From: Methanomassiliicoccaceae archaeon DOK
GTDB taxonomy: Archaea; Thermoplasmatota; Thermoplasmata; Methanomassiliicoccales; Methanomethylophilaceae
Assembly (NCBI GenBank): GCA_009911715.1
Contig: CP047880.1
Location: 434,001 to 498,000 of the forward strand
Length of the DNA stretch: 64,000 nucleotides
Direction: 5' to 3'
Part shown: piece after piece, positions 17,277 through 24,441 of the stretch
Layout: each line of letters opens with the position of its first letter
How positions within the stretch are numbered: the first letter of the stretch is position 1
The notes under the pieces: model-generated
Databases searched by the model: none
What the model saw: only the letters and a program-made list of their open reading frames with translations
Told to the model about the DNA's origin: nothing
Translations under genes and position numbers: made by a program

Positions 17277-18131
17277 ATGTCGATAATCGATCTGTGCTGT
17301 CCACACTGCGGCGGGCAAATTGTGCTTGATGATGCCAACAAATTCGGTTTCTGCATGTATTGTGGCCACAAGATCATGTTATCGGATGTCACCACCCATG
17401 TGGTGAAGGTGGACAACTCGGAACGTCTGGCGAGTTTTCTGAAACTCGTGACCCCCACCATCGAGAGCGGCAACGCCTTCGAGATGCGTTCTCTGTCCAA
17501 CGACATCCTCCAGATGGATCCGGAACAGGGGAGCGCATGGCTTTGCAGAGGGCACGCGGCCGCTCTGGAAGGCAACTTCAAGGAATGCTTTCAGTCATGG
17601 GTCAAGGCTGTCCGTCTCGGAGGGATGACCGATTTCGAGCGTGATTTCGATCAGATGGCCGAGTCCGTGAAGGATGGGATCATCATAGCATGCGACGAGG
17701 ATCTGGCGTTCATCAGGGTCGCCAGGTCGTCCGATGTCGAGACCGCTCTGTATTCCAAGTTCCCCGAGCAGATGGCGGGCACCTCGCTGATAGCCAACGT
17801 CACCTCGAGATGCGAGGCCGCATTGTCCACGTACAGGTCATGGGCACAGGAACAGATATCCATGGCCTGCACGAATCTGACATCGTCCTCCCTGGCCGTG
17901 ATCAAGGATCCCAAGGCCCTCCATGAGCTCGCAGCCAATGCGTTGGGGATCATCAGGTCGTCACAGAGCGGATTCGGTTTCCTGAACCGTCTGTCCGGTT
18001 CCAACTTCGAGCTCAATGACCAGCTGCAGGAGGTCATGGACATCACCCGCCGTCCGGATTCCTGTTCGGAGTCCGATATCGAGAAGATCAACAAGAGATG
18101 GTCCACGAAGGGCAAATTCTCCTCGGTCTGA
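17277..18131 (+). CDS. Zinc-ribbon protein of unknown function
   Basis: 284 residues from the ATG at 17277 (the in-frame extension to 17061 is unsupported). The N-terminus is a zinc ribbon (C8-x2-C11 and C26-x2-C29). The rest is predicted helical, with a TPR-like stretch (about 60-105: SNDILQMDPEQGSAWLCRGH) suggesting one or two tetratricopeptide-type helices. No enzyme motif. Similar soluble zinc-ribbon/TPR proteins occur in several copies in gut Methanomassiliicoccales; that is general knowledge, not shown here. Confidence 0.6.
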   Translation: MSIIDLCCPHCGGQIVLDDANKFGFCMYCGHKIMLSDVTTHVVKVDNSERLASFLKLVTPTIESGNAFEMRSLSNDILQMDPEQGSAWLCRGHAAALEGNFKECFQSWVKAVRLGGMTDFERDFDQMAESVKDGIIIACDEDLAFIRVARSSDVETALYSKFPEQMAGTSLIANVTSRCEAALSTYRSWAQEQISMACTNLTSSSLAVIKDPKALHELAANALGIIRSSQSGFGFLNRLSGSNFELNDQLQEVMDITRRPDSCSESDIEKINKRWSTKGKFSSV

Positions 18132-18344
18132 CCACTTTTGCAAATATGATCGGGCGTCTTGGCATCGCAGAACGCTGTCGTCATCCTCAGAAACATCGCA
18201 AACCGATGGATGTCTTCCTTGCCGACCTCGGTTCCGACTTCGACCGCATGTGGATTCCAGGCGACAGACCGAAGGTCTTCGCCTGAATCCCCATCGTCGA
18301 CAGCATCCTGTCAGCGTGAGCTATCTCCGGAGATGCGATGGTTT

Positions 18345-18398
18345 AGCGAGAGACACGTTCTCGCAGTGCAAAAGCACTGCTCGATCGTGTCTCTCGCT
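18345..18398. repeat. 54-nt two-part hairpin
   Basis: Outer stem of 13 bp (AGCGAGAGACACG, 18345-18357, with CGTGTCTCTCGCT, 18386-18398), a 5x5 internal loop, an inner 7-bp stem (GCAGTGC, 18363-18369, with GCACTGC, 18374-18380) and an AAAA tetraloop. All 20 pairs are Watson-Crick. It could be a structured RNA, a terminator, or a protein-binding DNA cruciform. Confidence 0.75.
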
Positions 18399-18606
18399 TG
18401 TTATTCTGTTCTTCGGACTATCAGATTTATTCGCTTTGGACTCATCTCGTCCTTTGCGAACACGAACTTCCTGTTCTATACAGCGACCGTTTGTTATTTT
18501 CTCAGTTTCCAGTTATGCTTCTTGGGGTTGCGTTTCATTGTATTGACCAACTGACGAAACGAAACCCCGCTTCTACACACTTTCGGTCGATATGGTTCTG
18601 CGCTCC

Positions 18607-18628
18607 CGCCTCACGCGCGCGTGAGGCG
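18607..18628. repeat. 22-bp perfect palindrome
   Basis: CGCCTCACGCG followed directly by its reverse complement. The core CACGCGCGCGTG recurs at 20753-20764; the two copies bracket the gene pair 18677-20614. Confidence 0.7.
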
Positions 18629-18676
18629 GTCGCACGCGAACTGTGTACTCTGCACATCCCAAGGTTGTTTGATGGG

Positions 18677-19249
18677 TCAGAGGTGCAGTACGACCCTGTA
18701 CTGCTCTCCGGAATGCAAGGTCAGCGTCTCGCTATCGGTGTAGGTGGTCCCTGTCGACAATCCCACTCCGGTGGCGGTGAAGGTGATGACATCGCTTTCG
18801 CCATCGAGCTCTACGATGTAGAAGTTTAGACCGTACTGGAAATTGTCCTCTTTCAGATCCACAGGCTCGAAGTATGTGACGCCCCCGCCCTCCAGGGTGA
18901 TGTTCAGCGTCTGGTTCTGATCGTTGTAGACCGTGAACGTCACAAGTGCGTAGTCCTTCTCTTCAGCCGGGCTGTCGCCGGGAATTGACACCACGAAAAA
19001 TCCAACGACAATCAGGACTATCGCGATCACGATGCCGATTGTGTATGGGTTGCGACCCTTCTTGGGCTTGGTAGAGCCTGCGGAATGGCTCTCTGCGGAG
19101 GGACTCGGTTCAGGGCTGGCAGGGCTGGCCTCCGGCTCCGTTCTGTGGGCGGTGTCGCCGTGGGCGTTGACGTTCTTGAAATCGTAACCACATGATATGC
19201 AGAATCTGGCGCCTTCCTCATTGTTGGTGCCACAGTTCGGACAGTACAT
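18677..19249 (-). CDS. Zinc-ribbon, single-pass membrane protein
   Basis: 190 residues. N-terminal zinc ribbon (C3-x2-C6, C17-x2-C20), a serine/proline-rich linker with basic residues, one transmembrane helix (about 70-90), and a ~100-residue beta-rich outer domain. The zinc ribbon would be cytoplasmic and the beta domain outside. The ATG follows immediately after the stop of the LRR gene (TGA|ATG), so the two are co-translated. Confidence 0.7.
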   Translation of the reverse strand: MYCPNCGTNNEEGARFCISCGYDFKNVNAHGDTAHRTEPEASPASPEPSPSAESHSAGSTKPKKGRNPYTIGIVIAIVLIVVGFFVVSIPGDSPAEEKDYALVTFTVYNDQNQTLNITLEGGGVTYFEPVDLKEDNFQYGLNFYIVELDGESDVITFTATGVGLSTGTTYTDSETLTLHSGEQYRVVLHL

Positions 19250-20614
19250 TCACAATCCCCTCTTTGAAATTCTGTTATGTCTGATGTACAGCAGGACGAA
19301 GACGACCAGCAGCAGGCCTCCGAGCATCCACATCAGCATTCCGATCGTCGTATAGGGGTACTCTGCTCCGCTGCCGGCAGGTTCCACGATGTTATTCGGC
19401 TCGAAGATCGCGACGAAGGTGGCATCTCCGGACACGGTTATCGTCCTGTGGCTCGAAGTGACTCTGTCACTCCATCCGACGAAGGAGTATCCGTCGTTCG
19501 GGGAGGCGGAGATCGTCACTTTGCTGCCGGACAAATATGTTCCGGCACCATCGATCTCACCCCAACCGGGGGTGTCAGAATAGATTGTAATCGTGTATTT
19601 CACAGAGGGGTCGGGATCGGGAGTTGGGTCAATAGTCCCCCCATCCTGCATTACCATCTTGCCATTCACTTTGACGAATGTGTGTCCGCAGAGGTTGGAG
19701 GATGTCTGGCTGAGGATCGTCACGCCGTCGCTCGCATAGAACACGAAGCTGGAGAAGGTCTGTGAATCGATCACGGTGCTGGAGGAGCTGATGGTGATGG
19801 ACGAGATGCTGGAGCTGCAGGTGAATGCCTGGCTGCCGATGGAGGTGACAGATGAGGGGATGTCGATGTTTCCCGTGAAATCGCAGTTCTTGAAGGCTCC
19901 TTCGCCGATGGTCTTCACGGAGTCTCCGAGATTGAGGTTACCGGTTAGTTTGGTCTCGGCGAAAGCGTAGTCGCCCACGGACGTCACCCGGTCTCCGAGA
20001 TTGAGGTTACCGGTGAATTCGGATTTGTAGAAGGCGTAGTTGCCGATGGTGGTCAGCGACGAAGGGAGGCGGAGGTTTCCTGTGAAGTCCGTCTCGGCGA
20101 AAGCGTAGTCGCCTATCGATTGGACGGTGGACGGGAGGTTGAGGTTCCCGGTGATCTCCGAGCTTCTGAATGCCGAATTGCCGATGGTTTTCAGACCATT
20201 GGATATGTTGAAGTTCCCAGTGATGTCGGCTTTCTCGAATGCGCTGTCGCCTATGGATGTGACAGCTGAGGAGATGTTGAGGTTCCCAGTGATGTCGGCC
20301 CCCTGGAAAGCGCCGGCTCCGATGGTGCGGACGCTTCCGGTGTTCATGTTCCCAGTGAGTTTCTCATTCTGGAACGCATTATCTCCGATGGCGACCACGT
20401 TGTATGTCTTTGATTCATAGCGGATCGTTGAAGGGATGTTTTTGACCATCGAATCCATGAGGCCGATGACCGTTGCTTGGCTCGACGGTTCGTCCAATTC
20501 GTAGATGAACGTGCCATCATTAACAGATATGGCCGCGGAATCATCTGAAACAAAAGGAACGAAGCATATCGCTGAAGCCAAAATTATGGTGGTTATGATA
20601 ATTTTTGAGTTCAT
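19250..20614 (-). CDS. Leucine-rich-repeat (BspA-like) surface protein
   Basis: 454 residues from the ATG at 20614; the extension upstream to 20797 is not needed. Signal peptide at 1 to about 25 (IIITTIILASAICFVPFV). Residues about 55-310 are BspA/LRR_5-type repeats of about 23 residues (core GNLNLPSSVTSIGDYAF). Near 350-425 is a beta domain with GYSFVGWSDRV, the signature of Listeria-Bacteroides-type repeats. A C-terminal transmembrane helix (TIGMLMWMLGGLLLVVFVLL) is followed by a basic tail, anchoring it at the cell surface. BspA-like proteins are typical of gut archaea and are thought to bind host or neighbouring cells. Confidence 0.85.
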   Translation of the reverse strand: MNSKIIITTIILASAICFVPFVSDDSAAISVNDGTFIYELDEPSSQATVIGLMDSMVKNIPSTIRYESKTYNVVAIGDNAFQNEKLTGNMNTGSVRTIGAGAFQGADITGNLNISSAVTSIGDSAFEKADITGNFNISNGLKTIGNSAFRSSEITGNLNLPSTVQSIGDYAFAETDFTGNLRLPSSLTTIGNYAFYKSEFTGNLNLGDRVTSVGDYAFAETKLTGNLNLGDSVKTIGEGAFKNCDFTGNIDIPSSVTSIGSQAFTCSSSISSITISSSSTVIDSQTFSSFVFYASDGVTILSQTSSNLCGHTFVKVNGKMVMQDGGTIDPTPDPDPSVKYTITIYSDTPGWGEIDGAGTYLSGSKVTISASPNDGYSFVGWSDRVTSSHRTITVSGDATFVAIFEPNNIVEPAGSGAEYPYTTIGMLMWMLGGLLLVVFVLLYIRHNRISKRGL

Positions 20615-20752
20615 ATGCTCGAACTGACTATCATGTCTTAAAATAAAAAAGGGCCTATTGCAAAATGAGTGGAAACGAGGCAATCCGAACAGCGATTCTT
20701 TTGAGTCTGATGTCCATTTCGATACGTGGTTTCTAATCTTGAATTGCGCAGT

Positions 20753-20764
20753 CACGCGCGCGTG
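20753..20764. repeat. 12-bp palindrome CACGCGCGCGTG
   Basis: Second copy of the core of the palindrome at 18607-18628, lying upstream of the LRR gene. Confidence 0.5.
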
Positions 20765-20800
20765 CGAAGCTTCAAGCTGATACCTGTACAAATCCAATCC

Positions 20801-21133
20801 TCAGGGCAGTTCGTCCTCCGAGAAATCATCTGTGCCGGTTCCATCTCTTTCCAGGTCGTTCAAGTCAGAGCGGGATACGAGCCCCATGCCCTCCATGACA
20901 TTGAGCGCGTATTCCGTCAGATGCGGGTGAGGGGCATGCCTTTTCAGTTCATCCAGCGATGGATTCAAGATGCAGTATATGGCAGCAAGAAGCGCATTGA
21001 TGTTCTCGCCCACCATCTGCGCCTCTTCCATCAGCAGCCTGTGCTCATCAGCTTCTTCGATGATCCTGTACTCATCGGTCATGAGGTGCTTTTCATACGC
21101 ATCGGGTATATCAAAGAAGCAGTGTGCGTCCAT
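20801..21133 (-). CDS. Hypothetical helical protein
   Basis: 110 residues from the ATG at 21133. Mostly helical and acidic, rich in charged residues at the C-terminus (DLERDGTGTDDFSEDELP). The longer in-frame form to 21262 overlaps the zinc-ribbon microgene at 21154-21267 in another frame, so the shorter start is preferred. It is the last gene of the compact minus-strand run 20801-22792. No family recognised. Confidence 0.5.
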   Translation of the reverse strand: MDAHCFFDIPDAYEKHLMTDEYRIIEEADEHRLLMEEAQMVGENINALLAAIYCILNPSLDELKRHAPHPHLTEYALNVMEGMGLVSRSDLNDLERDGTGTDDFSEDELP

Positions 21134-21153
21134 ATTGTAACTGTTGATGTCCG

Positions 21154-21267
21154 TCAGAAGAATTTCGGTCTGTCGTCGTTGATTGCCATGATAGTCTGTC
21201 CGCAGAACGGGCAGAAGTTGAACGGCTGTGTATCCGGGATCTCCGAGTGACAGAAGGCGCACGTCAT
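21154..21267 (-). CDS. 37-residue zinc-ribbon microprotein
   Basis: ATG at 21267, TGA at 21154-21156. The product has two paired cysteine knuckles, C3-x2-C6 (TCAFCHS) and C19-x2-C22 (CPFCGQT), spaced as in a rubredoxin-type zinc ribbon, then a short basic tail. Reading the same bases in the neighbouring frame gives no sensible protein. It lies 20 nt before the 20801-21133 gene. Too short for routine gene calling; function unknown. Confidence 0.55.
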   Translation of the reverse strand: MTCAFCHSEIPDTQPFNFCPFCGQTIMAINDDRPKFF

Positions 21268-21352
21268 ACCTCGTCGGAACATTTCGTCGGATTTAAGGGG
21301 TTCCGACCGACCTGAAAGGGTTGTAGGTCGGAGGTCTTCCTCCGACCTGTGG

Positions 21353-21649
21353 TCAGTACTCGTCCGGGAACAGGACGGTCGTCACCGATCTGTCGCACTC
21401 CGTGATGATGTAGATCTCCCTGTTTCCGATGGTGTAGAGGCTGAACAGGCTGTCGGAGAACTGCCCGTTCCTCCCTGCCTCCAGAGCTTCGTCGTTCATT
21501 CTCCGGCTCTCGTCGCCGACGTCTCCCCAGTCGCCCCTGCAGTGCCTGTCCAGACACTCCCTGACGCTCATCAGGAACGAGTAGTCATCCCTCATGGCCT
21601 GTGCGATTCCGCATGTCGTGACGACCTGCCCGGTCTGGAACAGCGGCAT
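21353..21649 (-). CDS. Small conserved plasmid-type protein
   Basis: 98 residues. The N-terminal QTGQVVTTCGIAQAM, central CLDRHCRGDWGDVG, and C-terminal EIYIITECDRSVTTVLFPDEY match a small family that is widespread on plasmids and integrated elements and has no assigned function. The match is from memory of the pattern. It starts exactly after the TGA of the upstream regulator gene. Confidence 0.6.
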   Translation of the reverse strand: MPLFQTGQVVTTCGIAQAMRDDYSFLMSVRECLDRHCRGDWGDVGDESRRMNDEALEAGRNGQFSDSLFSLYTIGNREIYIITECDRSVTTVLFPDEY

Positions 21650-22147
21650 TCAGGCCACCTCCCTGGACAGGCTGAGGATCGCCATCGACGCGTGCTCAAT
21701 CGCCGCCCTGGCCTTCGACTGGTCCCCCTCGGCTCCGAGAGCCGCAGTGGCGTTCCTGGCCCTCTCCAGCTCCTCCAGGGCCCTGGCCACGTTCGGGGAC
21801 ATCCCCCTGGAGTTCCCCGGACGCCTGATCACGTCGTCGACCCTGATGCGTTCCTCCCTGAGATGCTCGCTGATCTCCTTCGCCCTCTCTATGCCGGAAG
21901 GGAGCAGATAGTACGCCCTCATCCTCGATGTGGTCCCCTTGGGATGGGTGTACACGCTGTCCACCAGCCCCTTCTCCCTCATCTCCGTCATGCAGTTGGA
22001 GACGTGCGCCCTGGACATCCCGGCGGCGAGTCCGATGCCCTGCTGCGTCATCGCGTGCGGCATCACGTACCCGCTCACCGGCACGTCGATGTACTGCAGA
22101 AGGTGCAGGAGGATCATCTCCTGCCTGGTCAGGATGCGGTCGGCCAT
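21650..22147 (-). CDS. Winged-helix (MarR/PadR-like) DNA-binding protein
   Basis: 165 residues. Residues about 10-85 form a winged helix: a helix pair ending in MSRAHVSNCMTEMREKGLV (the recognition helix) followed by a wing containing TSRMRAYYL. The C-terminal half is helical and probably dimerises. It likely regulates the element's own genes. It starts directly after the stop of the upstream gene (TGA|ATG). Confidence 0.65.
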   Translation of the reverse strand: MADRILTRQEMILLHLLQYIDVPVSGYVMPHAMTQQGIGLAAGMSRAHVSNCMTEMREKGLVDSVYTHPKGTTSRMRAYYLLPSGIERAKEISEHLREERIRVDDVIRRPGNSRGMSPNVARALEELERARNATAALGAEGDQSKARAAIEHASMAILSLSREVA

Positions 22148-22603
22148 TCAGCATCCCTCCCTTGTCGAGTAGATCGTGTCCGAATACCTCGGCTTCCCCG
22201 TCTCCGACGGGAGGTCGAAGGAGTCGCACGGACACTCCGAGTACAGGCACGGCCTGACGCTCCTGACGAAGTCGTCCGCCTCGGAGATTGTCATCAGCCT
22301 CCCCTCCAGCTGGGGCATCGTGGACCTCCACATCCTGGTCGCCAGGTCGAAGGTCCAGGTCCAGTTGTCCCAGTCGGCCATCCCCTCCGCTTCGCCGGAG
22401 TCGTACAGGTAGTACGACGCGTCGCTGCACTCCCCGCACATCACCTTCACGATGACATTGCAGATCAGGTTGTGGACATCCCTGCGGGACTCCGGCAGCG
22501 CGTCGTGCACGGCCTTCACCGCCCTCAGTCCCGCCCAATGGCAGTATAGGTCCGGGGACCTCCTGTCCACATCGGTAATCCTGATGACGATCCTGTCGCC
22601 CAT
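22148..22603 (-). CDS. Hypothetical cysteine-containing protein
   Basis: 151 residues, no recognised family. It has a CGEC pair (about 57-60) and a CLYSECPC cluster near 119-126, suggesting a metal site, and a WDNWTWTFDL segment. It is the second gene of the compact run 20801-22792 and starts directly after the preceding TGA. Confidence 0.5.
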   Translation of the reverse strand: MGDRIVIRITDVDRRSPDLYCHWAGLRAVKAVHDALPESRRDVHNLICNVIVKVMCGECSDASYYLYDSGEAEGMADWDNWTWTFDLATRMWRSTMPQLEGRLMTISEADDFVRSVRPCLYSECPCDSFDLPSETGKPRYSDTIYSTREGC

Positions 22604-22792
22604 TCAGAGCACCTCCCAGATGTTTTCCGGGTAGTTCCCGTCGTCGTCCAGGACGTAGCCGATCGGCGGCTTCGAGAAATCGGTGTGAGGTTCGATGGGC
22701 GTCATCGCCCTGAGGTCGTCCCATGCGACCCTTCTCGTGTTGGAGTTTCTGTTGTAGTTTCCGTTTCTTCTCTGACTCGTCTTCCTAGTCAT
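22604..22792 (-). CDS. Small basic protein
   Basis: 62 residues from the ATG at 22792. Arginine/asparagine-rich N-terminus and acidic C-terminus; no family recognised. The start is chosen because the longer in-frame form to 22972 is low-complexity. It is the first gene of the TGA|ATG-linked series. Confidence 0.45.
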   Translation of the reverse strand: MTRKTSQRRNGNYNRNSNTRRVAWDDLRAMTPIEPHTDFSKPPIGYVLDDDGNYPENIWEVL

Positions 22793-23463
22793 CTTCCATT
22801 TCCTGGGGAAGAGCCCCGGGACGGCTGTCCGAAGAACGGCGGCACGACGCTTGCGCCGAAGACCAAGAAGAACAGAGAGGCGCAAGCCCGATGCGCCCGT
22901 TCGAGTCTTGAGGCACGGGGCGATGACCGGAAATGGAACTTGTCTTCCCTCGTTTCCGTGAATCGACAGCAAGTTCTATATTGGGGTTCCAGATGCCGTT
23001 CAGGTCTATTGGATGCATGTTTCGTCCGAATCTTGCCACTATTCTACAGATTCTCAATGATTCTCTGTAATCATCAATAGGCGTTAACATAAGCTATAAA
23101 AATCAGAACCAGGCTTTTTCATTTTACCCTGACAAGGTGAAACCATGCGGCACATCAATCTCTGATGAGCGGTCTTCGGATTCTCTGTGAATGTTCGAAG
23201 ACCTTCTCACGTGAGGTTGAAATAAAAATTGCAATGCGTATTAATCAATGACTAAGGCCTTTGCAGGTCTCTGCATCGGCATGTCGTTGATTAATCGGAG
23301 TTGCAATCTATGCATGTCGCATAAACGTTCCAGAACCTGGACGTCCGTCTGCAGCCGTCGGAACCGGGCCGCCGTGAGGCGCGTTGCTCCCGGAGCTCAC
23401 GATGGCAACTGCTTCGGCAAGTCGGGAACGCCGGGGAAAGGTGCGGGAAAAGGAGGAGTCAAA
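22793..23463. other. Intergenic/leader region before the 23496 gene
   Basis: No credible protein-coding gene. It contains a TATA-like element (CTATAAAAA, about 23094-23102), a six-codon mini-ORF at 23145-23165 behind AAGGTGA, an 8-bp hairpin GGTCTTCG (23171-23178) / CGAAGACC (23196-23203), and an ATTGCAAT octamer at 23228-23235 that also occurs at 24263-24270. Confidence 0.4.
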
Positions 23464-23499
23464 ATGGCAACGACTGATTCAGAAGAAGTGTTCGTATGA
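23464..23499 (+). CDS. Possible 11-codon leader peptide
   Basis: ATG at 23464 with a strong GGAGGAG Shine-Dalgarno at 23452-23458, encoding MATTDSEEVFV and then TGA. The stop overlaps the start of the next gene (ATGA). It may simply couple translation to the downstream gene. Confidence 0.4.
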   Translation: MATTDSEEVFV

Positions 23500-23831
23500 G
23501 TGGCGAGACTGCTCATGTGAACAAAGGGGGACGTCGTGATCTGAAAGATGAGGACGAGATGCGCGCGATGAGGGAGTACGAGACCGACAGCAATCCCTAC
23601 TGGCATCCGGAGAGGGTCGATATCTTCGGTGACGGGGATTTCCATGTCGTGCACCGTACCGAGTCGGAGCTCGTGCTCGAGTCCGTCTATCATCCGTACT
23701 CCAGACTGGTCCATGATCTCGTCGAAGGGGGATGCATCCTGATTGACGAGATCAGTGGCACGGAGTCCAAGTTCAGGGGTCTGGATGATATGAAGGACGC
23801 CTTCATCCGGGGCGAGATCACGCTCGAATGA
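23496..23831 (+). CDS. Hypothetical protein
   Basis: 111 residues, hydrophilic, alpha/beta, with no recognised domain. It starts in an ATGA overlap with the mini-ORF at 23464 and has a long leader of about 370 nt from the TATA-like element near 23094. Codon use fits the rest of the element. Confidence 0.5.
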   Translation: MSGETAHVNKGGRRDLKDEDEMRAMREYETDSNPYWHPERVDIFGDGDFHVVHRTESELVLESVYHPYSRLVHDLVEGGCILIDEISGTESKFRGLDDMKDAFIRGEITLE

Positions 23832-23923
23832 CCCTGGGCGGTATGTCATGATCCGTTCGGAACATGGGCATACCGCTCGTCCAAACTATTTTGAGAAGTT
23901 TTGTGGGTTTGATCCGACAGGTT

Positions 23924-24256
23924 TCAATCCGAGGCTTTGTTGCCATCTTCGGTGCCGACATCCCTGTGTCCGGCGTCGATGGTCTCCAGAACCTTGGAGA
24001 TCTTGTAGATGCTCTCAGCGATCTCCTGTCCTTGGGGGGTGAGGTACAGCTTGGTGGAGTTCCACTGGCCGTCTCCCTGCTTGGAATCGATGAGTCCGCA
24101 TTCGATCAATTCGTTGATCCTCACGAACTTGGTCCTCTCGTTCCCCTCTTCGAGACGCATGAGCTGTGTCTTGGTGAGTCCCGGATTGTCACGCACCGTC
24201 AGCAGGATGTACAGGGCGGACTTCCTCTCCAGGACCGATAGGTCTACTGCCATCAT
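23924..24256 (-). CDS. Winged-helix transcriptional regulator
   Basis: 110 residues from the ATG at 24256 (another ATG at 24253; the upstream ATG at 24274 would lie inside the TATA region). The winged-helix core is ALYILLTVRDNPGLTKTQLM, then the recognition helix ERTKFVRINELIECGL and a wing with TKLYLTPQG. It is transcribed away from the integrase, and the gap holds two operator-like repeats (24342-24358, 24372-24388), so it may repress both itself and the integrase. A TATA-like stretch at 24275-24285 (minus strand) fits a leaderless start. Confidence 0.65.
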   Translation of the reverse strand: MMAVDLSVLERKSALYILLTVRDNPGLTKTQLMRLEEGNERTKFVRINELIECGLIDSKQGDGQWNSTKLYLTPQGQEIAESIYKISKVLETIDAGHRDVGTEDGNKASD

Positions 24257-24341
24257 GCCATTATTGCAATGCATCTTATAAAAAAATCTCCCAGAAATCC
24301 ACTGCCGGACGGTTCCATTCTAGACGGATTGATTACTTCGC

Positions 24342-24358
24342 ATTGCTACAATATCAAT
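24342..24358. promoter_or_regulatory. Operator-like inverted repeat, copy 1
   Basis: ATTGCTA-CAA-TATCAAT: same 7-3-7 layout as copy 2 with one mismatch between the arms. It lies 30 bp from copy 2, start to start. Confidence 0.5.
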
Positions 24359-24371
24359 CTTTAAATATTGC

Positions 24372-24388
24372 ATTGCTAATATAGCAAT
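24372..24388. promoter_or_regulatory. Operator-like inverted repeat, copy 2
   Basis: Perfect repeat ATTGCTA-ATA-TAGCAAT, 54 nt before the integrase ATG, overlapping an AT-rich stretch that probably includes its TATA box. Confidence 0.6.
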
Positions 24389-24441
24389 TAGTTTCGGACG
24401 CGGCTGCTCCGGAACTTATAGGAAGGGAGGAAAAACGAAGA

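Larger units (their letters stand above)
18132..18676. other. 545-nt intergenic region with large hairpin and palindrome
   Basis: No credible protein gene. It is AT-richer than the surroundings between 18,400 and 18,560. It contains the long hairpin at 18345-18398 and the perfect palindrome at 18607-18628, both listed separately. Confidence 0.5.

Noticed and set aside
23248-23499. 83-codon frame before the 23496 gene
   Set aside because: Its first 70 codons are Arg/Ser/Cys-rich without a ribosome site; only the last 11 codons follow a strong Shine-Dalgarno.
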